Shown piece by piece: positions 45,675-57,855 of a DNA stretch of 64,000 bases. The stretch spans positions 29,091,500 through 29,155,499 of the forward strand of contig CM036250.1 of the NCBI GenBank assembly GCA_020698575.1, in the 5' to 3' direction. The position numbers and the translations under genes are program-made. Each line of letters begins with the position of its first letter. Position 1 is the stretch's first letter. Origin of the DNA: Bostrychus sinensis (taxonomy: Eukaryota; Chordata; Actinopteri; Gobiiformes; Eleotridae). The notes below the pieces were generated by a model. The model was not told the DNA's origin and did not search any database. It was given only the letters and a program-made list of their open reading frames with translations.

Positions 45675-46158
45675 GCAGATCAGAGCTTGCCTGGAAAATC
45701 CAGACTGATATGTCTCTGTGTTATTCTACAGAGAAATATCAGTCTGGTCACCACGCCGTCCGCAGTGGTTTACTCAAATCCAAACCGTACCGTGCATTTT
45801 CATTGGTTTATTTAAGTCACGTGTTCTTCGCGAGCAGCGTCACTCGTACACGTCTCCTCGCCGACAACAATCAAGATGGTGCATCGAGGAGCCGAGAGTT
45901 TGTTTCATTCAGTGGTATGGTACGGTAATGTTGAAATAACTCCCTCGTTCCTCCCTCGTGGCTTCACTACTCCGTTTGTTTACTTTCTCATTTTCTTGTC
46001 GCTTTGTTAACGTCACGTCCGCCATTTTCTGATTGGCTAACTCCGCTGTCCGTTAATTCGGGTTTGCTCCGCCCTAGAAATCGAATTGATTCTAAGGCGA
46101 CCAGACTCATCCGCTGGTACAGCGGTGAGTCTGGAATTTCCAGGCAAGATCAGAGCAG
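45675..46158. mobile_element. Inverted-repeat-bounded CpG-rich element (probable MITE)
   Basis: CTTGCCTGGAAAATCCAGACT (45687-45707) is complementary, with one mismatch, to 46128-46148. The left side also carries a 19-bp-arm hairpin (45700-45718 with 45729-45747, one mismatch). Between them lies strongly CpG-enriched DNA. The outer boundaries and a target duplication were not found. Confidence 0.6.
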
Positions 46159-46275
46159 CCACACTGCCTGCGTAAGACGCGAGACCTGGTTGACAGGTCC
46201 GTCGACGCAACTCTCCTAGAAAATCAAACCCACGCTGAATTTTGACGCTGACGGCTGGCGCTGGGTCGCGTTTTT
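45760..46275. promoter_or_regulatory. CpG-rich, promoter-like segment
   Basis: About 40 CpG in roughly 500 bp, against very few in the rest of the window. Contains CACGTG (about 45817), a CRE-like TTAACGTCAC (about 46008), an inverted CCAAT box (GATTGGCTAA near 46031) and, on the plus strand, an ATG in good context (CAAGATGGTG near 45872) opening a 44-codon frame. Either an element promoter or a real CpG island; no downstream gene is recognised. Confidence 0.35.
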
Positions 46276-46870
46276 CACCCAAAATACACACAAAATTAGC
46301 ATATATTGTTATATTTTGGCAACTACTGTGAGCACTACCCATACCTGATGCATTTTTTTAATGTTTGGGGGATTTCTGGCTCTGATGGACTGTGAACTAG
46401 GACTTTCACTTGTACTGTAAAAAGTCTCGCATTTGGAATGTCCAGTCTACTGAGAGAGTAAACACATGCCTCTTTGGTCAAATCTAGTCACCATAGGTCT
46501 GTTGGCTGTGGCTGTACTCTCATATTGACTTCTGAATGGCTTTTCTGTAGAGAGAGGAGGAGGAGAGAGGAGCTGCCAGCAGTGAGTGTGTGTACAACCT
46601 TGCGTCGTCGCGACGCAGCTGTGACGCCAGTGCACTCGCTGCAGTGCCTGGTGCAGCCAGTGTGTTTGGGGCCTTAGAGGAACAGTGTCATGTATGACTC
46701 CAGCATTAAATTATGATTTCTTCCTCAATGTACAACTCCAATTGTCCTATCAAAAGAAATGAAATCTGAACTCATTGTTGCTTTTGTTAAACATCAGTGA
46801 GCAATGCTTCAGACTAAATGCTGACACTTTCATCAGTGAGAATCATATATATATTACCTTGAGTTAATTT
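46276..46870. other. Intergenic
   Basis: Includes a 17-bp palindrome TGCGTCGTCGCGACGCA (46601-46617) and a repeat family D scrap at 46676-46710. No gene. Confidence 0.45.
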
Positions 46871-48250
46871 AACCCTTTATTGTGTGATTAGTATATTTTC
46901 ATATTTTATCCAAAGACATATACAAAATAACAAAGTTTCCCCCAAACAACAAATAAGATAAACAACCTAAGACAAACACAGAAAAAAAGGGGGAAAGAAA
47001 AAGACACCAGGAAAAATCCAAGAACAGTCAGGATTACATCTTCTAAGCCAATACTGGTTTTCATTATAATATTAGCTATGTTCATTATTATTATTAATTA
47101 TTATTATTACTATTATAATCATCACCACCATTATTATTATTATTGTTTATATTAATGATGATAACAATAATCCATAATTATTATCAGTATAGTCCTGCGT
47201 TTTGAGTTCCACAGTCAACTATTACTGATTAAAGAGCCATTTATATGTTGCAAGAGCCTGTCCCATTTCATGTTATGTTTATCTCCCCTGCCCATTTGCA
47301 GGAAGGAGATTCAGTTCATAAGCTGCCACAGTGGAAAGTAAATTGTACCATTCTGCATTAGATGGTGCAAACTGTGTTTTCCATTGCTGAACTAGAAGTT
47401 TCCTACCAATCATTAATGCAGTCTGTACAAATTCTCTGTAATTGTTAGGAATTAAGTATCTGATAAGAGATGGGCCACCCAAAATATATAACCAATACAT
47501 TCTATTAACAATTTTAATCTGGATTAATCTAGTACTAATATTCCTTGACATGTATTTAGAAGAATGCAAAATATCACTTTAGTGTTTGTCTCTAAAGGAA
47601 CAATCAAAATCTTTTTCCCATACATTTTTAGAGCACTATTAGAGCTAATCTTACCTAAAAGTAATGAATAAAAAATGACGCTTCATGTCCCTTACCCAGG
47701 CGAGATAGCATTAATGCAGGTATTTTATCCATTTGTGGGGGAACTGACTTTTAAAGACTGATTTCAACAGGTTATGAATAAACAACAACAGGCAATTTGC
47801 CAATACAAAAACAGGGGTTATACCATTTGCTGGATGACATGTTTTTAAAAAGGTCAAAATTCAAAATATTTGCATGTGTCACAGGCAAGGAGGCAGACAA
47901 ATAGGAAACCATTGGCAATGTTGGACACAGATTTGCTTCAAGGTCATACCAGGGTGGTGCCCGTTCTGGTGGGAGGGCCCACTGTGCTTGGTGACGCAGA
48001 CAGAAAGCATAGTGGTACAGCAACAGATTTGGTATCCCCAAGCCTCCCACATCTGTTCTTTGCTGTAATCTTTCCAGTCCAATTTTAGCTTTTTTACCAT
48101 TCCACAAGAACAGATGGCAAAGCTGAGTGAACCTATAAAAATATCGGCCTGGGATTGATATAGGTATCGAGTGTAGATACATTTAAATTTAGGAACAACA
48201 GACATTTTTAAAATATTAGCTTTGGTCCACAGGGACGGATGTAATAGTGT
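46871..48250 (-). mobile_element. L1-type LINE, 3' part, 5'-truncated
   Basis: The minus strand carries the C-terminal coding part followed by a 3' untranslated region that includes a (TAA)n/(GAT)n run (47087-47170). It ends in TGTGTGATTA, with AATAAAGGG at the tail, a polyadenylation-like end typical of fish L1. 5' truncation is the normal outcome of LINE insertion. Confidence 0.8.
47279..48205 (-). pseudogene. L1 ORF2 C-terminal region, frameshifted
   Basis: The frame ending at 47772 reads LFLWNGKKAKIGLERLQQR then DVGGLGIPNLLLYHYAF and QWALPPERAPPW. This is the post-reverse-transcriptase 'WNGKK...GGLGxPN' region of L1 elements. A frame change occurs between SVVPKFKC (upstream, other frame) and IPISIPGRYF. 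A third frame (47569-47279) carries RYLIPNNYREFVQTALMIGR and TQFAPSNAEWYNLL, close to the C-terminus. Endonuclease and reverse transcriptase domains are absent. Confidence 0.8.
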
Positions 48251-48765
48251 CCATCTCTTAATATCTTCAAAACTAATGTGAATTTAACACTTTAATAATT
48301 TGCTATGTAGCAAACACGTGACTGTTGACATTGTTGTACTTTTGTGTGGACAGTTGAAGAAACCACAATATTTCTTTAACAACCAAAGTAAAAATCTTTG
48401 TGGTGTTGTCTTTCCCAAATGTAGGGATCGATGTTGTAGCCCATACTGCTAGTACCAGCATCAATATTTCTGCTTTTTTTGTTTGTTTGTTTATCACATT
48501 CAATCTGGTTATCACAAGCTGAGCTAGGCCAACATCATACCTTGCCTGATCATAACTAATTGCAGTCTGGTCTCCAATTTTTATACTTCTCTTGTTACTT
48601 CCTAGAATACCACCCTTATGTAAACACAAGGACTTGAATGAGTCTTTAAAAGAAGAAGTCCTCCATAACATTGTTCAGAATGACACAGTCTGTTTACATT
48701 CAGACCAAAGCCAGGCTCACTGCATGATTAAAACCTCTCGCTGGATTCTTCCGCTTGAGAAAGAG
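48251..48765. other. Intergenic, nothing recognised
   Basis: A 122-codon minus frame (48303-48671) is present. I do not recognise it, and it has no catalytic motif I can name. Confidence 0.35.
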
Positions 48766-48773
48766 GATCCGAC

Positions 48774-49551
48774 CAGTAGCGTGCGGTGACTTTTTCAAGT
48801 GGGCAAGCAGACACCTTGACTTCTTTAAGTTTTTTATATGACAACATTTTGATTTAATTAAAATTTAATTAAAAATCACTTAACTGCAATCCCATCAGTG
48901 CTTCCCCATCTCCACTTCTTACGAACATGTCTGACACTTAACGATGTACGTGAGCCTATCATTTATATGACATGCACTTTTATGCACCAGCATGTACTCA
49001 TGAGAAACATGAACAGGATTTAAGCTACAAACTATGACTTATCTGTAGAAACTCTCTTAGACACTTTGGCTGCGACTCCTTGTGGAAAGTTTTGTTGTCT
49101 AATGCAGCTCATGCGCACTGTAATGTATGGCACTGTAAGCTGCACAGTACGCTGCTTATCGCCCGCTGCTGTCAGCCAGAGATCTCTGTCACTGAGCCTG
49201 AGATTGACCACAGCACGCATGTGTGAGCCTCCAAAACTGGGCCTCTGCTTGACAAGACCCAGGCAGAAACAGTGCACCATGACTCCGCCTCCACGAAGGA
49301 GAAAATGACAGAAATGAATGACAGAGAGGCAAACTAGCTTGCCTTGACAGTACCTGGAGTGGCCAGCAGGGCGCAGAAAAGTACACACTGACTGAAAGCA
49401 GGTAAGAGACTGATTCTCTATGGAAGTGAACGGCAAAATGAAACGTTTGGAGAGATAGCGATTTAATTTCATTATAGTTTTAATCCGTGTGTTTTTTAGA
49501 TTTGATTGGTCAAGCACTGCTTGCCTTGCTTGCCCTCACGGCACGCCCATG
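48774..49551. mobile_element. hAT-type MITE, 778 bp
   Basis: Terminal repeats CAGTAGCGTGCGGTGA (left) and the complement of CATGGGCGTGCCGTGA (right) pair with three mismatches. The flanks GATCCGAC (48766-48773) and GATCCAAC (49552-49559) form an 8-bp target duplication with one mismatch. The 161-codon minus frame inside (49032-49517) shows no transposase motif. Nonautonomous. Confidence 0.8.
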
Positions 49552-49559
49552 GATCCAAC

Positions 49560-50931
49560 TACTGTCACACTGTACAACTGTCCACCAATCTCAAGCTATG
49601 ATTAGCAATTTTGCTAAAACTAATTAATCTTTTGTTGTCTATGGCATAAAAATGCACAGAGTAACTCAGACTTTCCATGGCAATTAATTTGGAATTAACT
49701 GGTTGTGAAGGCTACCATGTCTTCCTCCAACAACCAGAGACAACTTACAGAGCATGCAGTGCTTGCAGCTGCCACTCAAATAGCACTTTTCACCTGGGGT
49801 TTGCCATTTGATTGACAGTGGCTGAGCAAGTTGACCTGTCAGCAACTTAGCTCCTGTAACCCATAAAGCAAAGCCACAAAAAAGTAAAGTGAAATAGGTA
49901 ATATCTCTAAAATACCTCTGAAAAAAGGAGATGCTGCTACAATAAGAACGGGGAAAGAATCTTTTCATGGGTTAAACCAGTCTTAAAAGATTCTCAGTCA
50001 GTTTTTTGTGAGCTATGCCACAGTAAATTCTGAGTTTTCCACTGTAGGGAATATGACTCCATTACCCTATGCACTGCTGCTCGGTTTGTGCATTCAAGCT
50101 GTTAGATCCTGGGGTTTATCAGCTCACCATTTAATGGGGTCCTGGCTTTAGATTAGTTGGACTTTGTCTAAACCTAAATCTACAAGCACTATTTAAGCTG
50201 AGGTTGAGGTAACTCACCTGATTCTAACCACCTGGCCTCTATCCAGCTTCCTCTGTATCATACACCGACTAAGGAGACCCGTCTTGTAGTGGATATAAAA
50301 TCAGTTCAGCGAGTTAAATGGTGGCTAACTTCTAATGGATCCTGGCTCTTGTTAGTGATCAGGTAAGTTTTAAAGGCTAGGAAAAGAAGCCTTAAGGACA
50401 AACGTATCTGTAGTGGCCCAAACTATAATGACCAGCCAGAGCTGTTGTAATGCACTCAATGCTCCTAGCTTTTTACATCCATCCATAATGTACCAAAAGA
50501 CGACAGGAAATTTGAATGGAATTTTTGTAGTTTAATGCAGGTTTTTAGTGAAGCATAGCACAGCTCATTGTTTTGAATTACTACATCTTGAAATTGTAAG
50601 ATTTAGTAACAAAACATCCAGTAATCCATGCCATATGAGATCCAATTCATCTTCTTCTTATCTTCAACATCACAGTTCAGTGGTACTTCTGTCCAGAGTA
50701 TGATCCTCCTGGGTATGTGTCTTCAACTGAAGTTGTTTTCAACCCAAACGATTCACCCTCATAGGCTATGGACAACTTGTAAAAATACACATGCTGATTT
50801 AATTTTTAAAAGTATTTAAATGAATTTTGCGAGGGCTGGCTGGATCCTGTGCCAAAAACTATGGGGCTCAATGGAGAACATCCCAGACAATGACTAGTAA
50901 CTCGCACAGCAGACATAACTAGACACTTGGC
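49560..50931. other. Intergenic, nothing recognised
   Basis: AT-rich with no gene or element identified. Confidence 0.45.
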
Positions 50932-51362
50932 AAAAAATGCCATTTTGGGTCAAGTCTGTTTTCTCTCTGGTAATGATTAAAACGGTAAAATTATGCACAA
51001 ATTTGACCCATTTGACTCAAAATGGCATTTTTCAACAGGTCCAAAGCTGTCGTCTGTGACCAAATTTTAAGAGTGCTCAAAACTGCCTTAAAATGCATCA
51101 GAACAGCTCCAAATACTCCCAGAAGTACATATCTGTGCATAATTTTACCTTTTTAATCATTACCAGAGAGAAAACAAACTTAACCCAAAATGGCATTTTT
51201 TGACAGGTCCGTAGCTGTCGTCTGGGACCAAATTTGACCAAAATCTGAAAGTGCTCAAAACTGCCTTACCATGCCTCAAAACAGCCCCAAAAAGTCCTAG
51301 AAGCACCAATCAGTGCATAATTTGGCCTTTTTAACCATTACTGGAGAGAAAACAGACTTGAC
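50932..51362. repeat. Tandem pair of ~175-bp units plus an inverted partial unit
   Basis: Units at about 51013-51182 and 51183-51360 share AAAATGGCATTTTT, CAGGTCC, AGCTGTCGTCTG, AGTGCTCAAAACTGCCTTA and CATTACCAGAGAGAAAACA. Upstream, 50932-50998 is the complement of the unit's end (ATGCCATTTTGGGTCAAGTC). Function unknown. Confidence 0.88.
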
Positions 51363-51816
51363 CCAAAATTGGTCCAGTCATTTTATGATTATGTGTTAAT
51401 CCAATTGCATTCAGATGTAGTTTAATCTGTGTTCATCTGTTCTGCCCTCTGGAAATCTATCTGATATCAACATAAATTAAACTATTTTTCTGTATAATTG
51501 TTGTATAGGAAAAGTGTTAAGATGGCTCGTCAGGCAAGAAATTGTGTGGATGAAATGAGAAATGCAGCAAAAGTTAAAAGAAAACAGAACACAGCCTAGA
51601 TCTCAACAGGAAAGAGAACATCACAGTTTGTCACTGTATCTTATTGTTTCCCCATTCTAAAATGTCTCTACACCCACGTCCACAGCAGGAGGGTGGCAGC
51701 TCACGACAGCAGCTCCGGAGGTGGCTGGGTGTTGTGAGCCTCCCTGTCATCTGGGGCCACCAGTCCACAAGGTTTGAATTAATGAATTGGAACAAGATTG
51801 CAAAAAAATAAAAATA

Positions 51817-51847
<31 letters not shown>

Positions 51848-53379
51848 TAAAATATTTGGCTTTATTATACAAAATGATATGTCACTGAGATGGAGATGGC
51901 TTAGATGTGTACAGAGGAGGTTTAGTGAATCTATGGGAGAAGAATATAAATTTTCTATATAAATGGATCACTTACCATCACTGGAAACCTAACTAATTGC
52001 ACATGATGTGTTTCCTTGCAAGGAAAATTGCAATTTATCAAAAATTTTTAACGGAACATTTTCTTGTGTCTTAAGGTTCTTTTATAGTCCTATTTTATAT
52101 GTAATTATTTTTTTCCAGTAGTGGCATTATTAGAAATGCCCAGTACCGAGATTAATGTTCAAGCTCATTCATTTCTATGAGGGAGCAAAATAAGAATATT
52201 AATTTAGACATTTTTGGGCAGTGGGAACAAATGTATGTTGTTTATATATTTATTAAAAATATTCTTAATTATTATGACCCAGATCTGAGTCTGGTCCAGT
52301 TGCTAAAGTGAACTTATAAAAGTAGGATTTGTGGTGTTTGATGAATTAAATTGTGGTCCAACACATTTCTGTAACTTTTACTAGTCCTGCTTAACATTGA
52401 AATTCAGAAATGAAGAAATTTCGTTTTGAGCTTATATGCTAATTATAAATGCTAATTGCTATGCTAAATGAAACAGCTAAGCCTTGACACACTCACACTG
52501 TTTTCTAACCAGGCTCTGATATTACTTACATGAGGTCCAGCGGTTGTCAGTTGCCAAACCTCTCTGGATATTTCATAATTTGCTATGTTTGGTGGCTAGT
52601 GCTAATTCCTCCAATAAAAAATGTATTATTGTCTGTTTACCTTCCGGTACCAGTCTTCGGAACACAAAGATTAATGTTATTGTTACAGCATTTATACTTC
52701 GAACCATATTCCATGTCAGCGTCTGTGTGATGTTAAATAACCAGTATGGGACAATCGGCTACAGGCAAAGATTTTACCAAGACAGAAGAAAAAAGAGCAA
52801 CAATAACAAACAAACATGGCGGTGCAGGCGGTGGTTTTTACACCACATTTATTTAAAAAGGGCCTAAAGGAATATAGCAGTGCTTTGTTCAGCATTTCAA
52901 TATGCCGTGACTAACTTTCTCTAGTCGCTCCTTTGACTGTTGAGATGTGTTCACTAGCACCGCCAACAGTCAGCGCATGTACTGCACCATTCATCTGTAT
53001 CCACAACATAGAGACAACCGATTGAGATATTGGTATTGAGGTTTCGAGTCCTGCCTCTGACAGTTTGATGAATGTCTCTCTCTGCTTTCCTACTACTCTT
53101 TCCTAAAAATAAAAATAAAAAATAACACACACAGAGTTTAATGTGGTTAAATTTAACTTTGTTTTACAGTTTAAAAGAATAAATATACTTATGGATAGAG
53201 ACATGCTATAATACAGTATAAACATCTATTGCACTTTTTGAGATACATTTTACATGACACTCATTGGGAAACTGAGAGCTGCACACGAGCCAGTTTAAAA
53301 CAGCAAAATCCATGAGTCTACTGTGTTTTTTAACTGTACTGAGATCTGTTTGCCTCTTTCCCACTTACCTTTGTTCATC
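51363..53379. other. Intergenic
   Basis: Contains (AAT)n at 51805-51852. 52530-52870 has overlapping short frames without domains. GGTTTCGAGTCCTGCC near 53040 resembles a B-box relic. No gene. Confidence 0.4.
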
Positions 53380-53389
53380 TTTTTTTAGT

Positions 53390-53520
53390 TCAAAAGTCAA
53401 AAGAGCAGCTGTTTGGTCAGAACCACAGTCTGTAGAAGCTTTCACACCTGAGGATTTGGTCCAAACTAAACTGAAAAGTCCAAAAACCAAATAGCACATA
53501 TGTGAAAGACCCCTAAAGCA
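53390..53520 (-). mobile_element. MITE terminal fragment ('ctttcacac' family)
   Basis: AAGCTTTCACACCTGAGGAT, TTTGGTCCAAACTAAACTG and GTGAAAGACCCCTA read, on the minus strand, like the start of the fragment at 54488. Only one end. Confidence 0.45.
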
Positions 53521-54487
53521 GTGATTTTCAACTGGTCAGACAGAATTAGGATGTGAATAGGTTGCGTGAAGATTGAATATAATTCTAAATATTAACTTGT
53601 ACAAAGCCTAATATTGCTTTATCAAATGAAATGGCGAATCAGATCTTAAAAGCATGTGCCACTAACATCATAGTAAATCAATACAAAAACATTTTTTAAA
53701 CTGTAGTAATAGCATAATAGATCATACGCATGTCTCTATAAAATCAGCATAAACAAGAGTTTCCCCTCTTTATATTAGAACCTTTTTGAGGCACATTTTA
53801 TTTTCAGATGAGTCTCTAACAAGTGTGAGCGCAGCGCTGTGAGGCAAAAGCGACCTACAGCGCTGACCCTCGCCCACTGGAAGCAGCTGGGGAAATAGGG
53901 AGGATGGCGAGATTGCGCGATAATAGCCAATGATAAAAACAAGAACGAGACCAAAACAATCTTTAATTACAAGAGGAAGGCCAGAAAATAATAGTGTAAC
54001 TTGACATCACTTTGTTGTTGTTGTTGTCATTGGCATCATTTCAGGACTTTTCCTCTACAGTGGGTGAGTTCATAGAGTTTGAAAGCTTTGTTTTTGCAGA
54101 GTCGAATTGCGTGTGTTTTTTAAAACATTTTTATGAGACATATAAATGTCTCATAAAAATGCATGCATTGTTTAATTACATAATGTATTTGAACAATGCA
54201 ATATATAGCTTATTATTATAAAATTGTGATACTCCATGTACAGTTTCGGTTTCTACTTTGAAAATTCGGATGTTGCACTCAGTCCCCGGGTTGGTGCGAT
54301 CTACTCTGTGTAAATTGACGAGAAGTAGGAGCACCATCGCAGGAAAATAGAACTGTTGCTTATCTCCAACGAAGCGCCGCACACTTTTGATCCAGAACCA
54401 TGGTGTGGCGCTGGCAGTGGAAACAGTCTCATTCACAAGAGAGGTGTGTGCAGTGCGTGGCACTCACGCTTGCAGTGGAAATTGGGG
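53521..54487. other. Intergenic
   Basis: 53820-53930 is GC-richer (AAGTGTGAGCGCAGCGCTGT). No gene recognised; 54176-54599 frames are unsupported. Confidence 0.4.
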
Positions 54488-54790
54488 GTTAGGGTGCATT
54501 CACACCATCCCTGTTTGGTCCACTTTAATCCCACTCCAGTTCATTTGCTCAGAAAGTCTGGTTTGTTTTGGGAGGTGTGAATGTGCAATCAAACTCTGAT
54601 CCAGACCAAAAAAGTGAACTCTGGTCCACCTGAAAAGGAGAGTCTCGGCTCAGTTGACGTGAACCCTGGTGCAGTTCAACAGCAGATGTGAACGTAAAGC
54701 GGACCAAACATGGGTCCAAACCCAGGAAGCAGACCATGCAGCGGGGCTTTGTGGGTCAGCGCAACCAAAACAAACGCACGTGTACAGCGA
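54488..54790 (+). mobile_element. MITE terminal fragment ('ctttcacac' family)
   Basis: AGGGTGCATTCACACCATCC, TGTTTGGTCCACTTTAATCC and GGTGTGAATGTGCAATCAAA. This is a fish MITE motif as I recall. The right end is not identified. Confidence 0.5.
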
Positions 54791-57244
54791 TAATGAGAGA
54801 AATTGCTCACAGTCAGATGTGTAGTGAGGAGGAGATATAAGCCCTGATAGAGATGTGTGACCACTCATAAAATCAAGCAACTTTTCAAGCTTATAAGCGG
54901 AAAATGGAATGGGAATACCCTGTACAGTAGAGCAGTGACGCCAAAAGCTTATATTGTGATTAATTGATTCTACCAGTAATATGCTAAATAAAATTGGTCA
55001 TGCCCTACCTTGCTCAGCGTCTGTAGTCTATAACATGAACAGCAGGGATCTGTAGTTGTCTGTCTCTCTGCCCTGTGTCCACTGCCTCGGCTCAGTGGAA
55101 AAATAACATTCTCTGTGGTCTGCTGCCTCGTCTGCCGCTCAGGCCGAGACCCTCCTTGATACGTAGATGTCTGAAACATTTGTAAGTCCAAACAGAAATC
55201 AGGAAAGGAGAAAAAAATGTCCCTGGTTCAAAATTAAATAGAATGACAAAAGGGAAGACTCAAGTATATACACTGTAGATGTGTTGCCCTTAATTTATGT
55301 TTCCATGACTTACCAATATTTTTCACATGACTTTAAATTAAGAATATTGTAGTAGCTTGACCACAGTGGTGTATATGAGAAAAGTGTGTGCGTGTGTATG
55401 TGTGTTCAAACAACCATTTAAATTCTTATTCATATGCCTTTGTATGCTATGTATGTAAAAGGCTGAAATGTCAGGGATTAATTGGCCACTGTCCTAGATT
55501 TAACCTGCCCTAGGCCACACTACCTTTAGGACTACCTTCATATGCCTAGTTTGCCCCTTTCTATAGACAAAATAATCTGCTGCATAGGGCCCCATAGGCG
55601 TTACAGGGCCCCTAAACAAACTTTAACATGGTCAACTTAAGTAAACATTTGCACCTGCCTCTCCAAAGTGCTAAATGTACACTCAGTTTTAGCTCACGTA
55701 GACATGATAAATACAATAGCAACCACTAAATGATTATATCTGCATTTTCTCCACCTTGAATTTTGCATGTTCCAGCGAAAACTACCCATTTTACATATTC
55801 ATTGTCACTGGAGTGAAATCATTTAGCACGTGTGAAAGATACTAACCTCAGCTATGCCTGGGTTTGCTCCATTTTTAGCAGGTTTATGCATTCAAGAAAA
55901 ACATTTGAATTACATCTATCAACATCTGGTTTGAGTCTTATAAACGGCCAAGCTCTGCCTATCGCCTCATCACAACAATCGTAGCTCCTGGACGGTCCAC
56001 ATCGCTCATTTTGAAATCACTATTATCTTGGAAAGAGCTAAGAGAAACTAAGCTAAGAGAAGGGGTACTACAGGCAAGGGCAAGGGCAGTGGAGCAAAAG
56101 CCTCAGCCAGGCGAGCCCAGAAGCCTCCAACTCTTCTTCCCAGAGAGCAATCTTCAGACTCAGAGGTGCAAGAGGAGGTCCCAGAGGTCCCAGGAGGATG
56201 TTGCAACAGCTGAAGAAGGGACACTGGACACCAGCCTGTCTAACAACCATAAAAGTCTAAAAAACGGGTAAGATTCCGCCCGAGTAACGATGAAAACGTC
56301 AAAAAAAAAAACTGCCAATTGCTATTGGAAGTTGGCCAGTGCAAATTTTGAACATGTTCAAAGTTTATAACAGCTAGCACTGTCTGGCAACGTCTAAATA
56401 CATCTGAAAACCATCTGAAAAACACATAAAAACATCCAATAATTGTACGCCTTCATTATTTCAAACAGAATCCTTAGGTGGCGCAGTGGGACAGGATAGT
56501 GCCTAAATACCGTAAGTTTAAAGTCATAATAATATAATAGGGTGCAGTTAACACAATCAAAAAATTGTCTTGAACCCTCCAACCAAGGCCTGTTCATGGG
56601 AAAATATTTTCATGTTGTTTCTGTGGATTTTTGTGATCACATATTTAGTTGAAATAGTGACTGCTTTTGAATCATTTTATTCGTGTTTTACAGATTCAAT
56701 TCTGGCACACTTCTTCAAACTCTTCTTAGGTCCTACTTCTAGACTCGCGACTTGGACCTGAGACTGGAGACTTGGACTTGATCCCAAACCCCTTACCAGA
56801 AATTCCTATGACTGAATTCTTCCACTTTTTACTTGCCACTTGAAATTGTTTTTCTCATTAATCAATCTGGAGGGCAGGCGGCACCATTCAAAGTGAGCAA
56901 ATGAAAACAGTCAAATGGCCTGGAGTTGGCAGACGCGACACCAGCTCTGGTCCATAGCCTCAGTGACAATCATGGAACAAAGAGTATGAGCCATTTCTGG
57001 TCTGTGCGTGTCGGCTAATTCCAGTAATTATCACAGTGAAATGTGAAAGGCCTTGATGAGATGACGTAAAGCTCTGATTGTGTTGGACCAACGCCATCAC
57101 TGCAATTCAGTCTACATTCAAACTCAGGTCTTTGAATAAGAAGGTAGTCCCTGTTACAGTGTCCCTGTAAGAAAATGTATTTACTACATTTGACTTATAC
57201 ATAATTTTATTGTGAAGTGGCGGATTACCTTCGACTTCATGAGA
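54791..57244. other. Intergenic; unique-looking island 56780-57110
   Basis: No confirmed gene. 56011-56270 has an open frame ending at a consensus donor (GGGTAAGATT), described among the findings. 56780-57110 (CATTAATCAATCTGGAGGGC, CTAATTCCAGTAATTATCAC) looks like a conserved noncoding element in texture. Confidence 0.35.
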
Positions 57245-57252
57245 CACTAAAA

Positions 57253-57701
57253 CAGGGGAGTCCAGACAATGGCCCGAGGGCCAAATGTGGCCCACAGACC
57301 ATTTTATATTGGCCCTTGGGCTGCAGTCTGAACTACCTCAAATTGCTACATGTAGTACTTTTTTGTCGCATGGTTAAATGCTTAATATTTGTGTCAGATG
57401 GGCCTGGCATCAAAGAGAAAAATGGAAATTGGTCGTTAGTGGAGCCAAAAAAGTTCAGCTGCACTATGTGCCAGTTCCAAGCCCAGATAAATGTGGGCTT
57501 GTGGAAGGGCATCAGAGTAAAACTTGCCAATGAACCCATGATAATGACTCACTGTAGAGACTCTTGGAGAAAATGGAGCAACCGAAAGAGACATTCATTT
57601 ATGTTGAGATGAAATAGAGTGCCTCTAGACAGTAGCCCTCCTCCACATACTGTATATTTTCCAGTATGTGACCCTCAGTGAAATAAGTTTGGACATCTCT
57701 G
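57253..57701. mobile_element. hAT-type MITE, 449 bp
   Basis: Left end CAGGGGAGTCCAGACAATGG, right end complement of CAGAGATGTCCAAACTTATT, an imperfect terminal inverted repeat. 8-bp target duplications CACTAAAA (57245-57252) and CACTAGAA (57702-57709) with one mismatch. The interior begins GGCCCGAGGGCCAAATGTGG, the signature of a hAT-Charlie-like group as I recall. No transposase. Confidence 0.82.
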
Positions 57702-57709
57702 CACTAGAA

Positions 57710-57824
57710 TGTTCTTTTTCTTATGTTTTTTTCATCAAAACCCTATCCTATCTTCACCACTTGGACATATTTATGGTCTTGTCCCACACAAGACCCAGGA
57801 GACTTAGCTGACTTAAAAAACTGC

Positions 57825-57855
<31 letters not shown>

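Noticed and set aside
46004..46342. Frames of 71 and 101 codons in the CpG-rich segment
   Set aside because: GC-rich DNA has few stops; both strands are open and no domain is visible.
48303..48671. 122-codon minus frame as a transposase
   Set aside because: No DDE/DDD box or zinc-finger motif; cannot be assigned to any family.
49032..49517. 161-codon minus frame as a host gene
   Set aside because: Lies entirely inside a hAT MITE with target duplication and has no recognisable domain or splice context.
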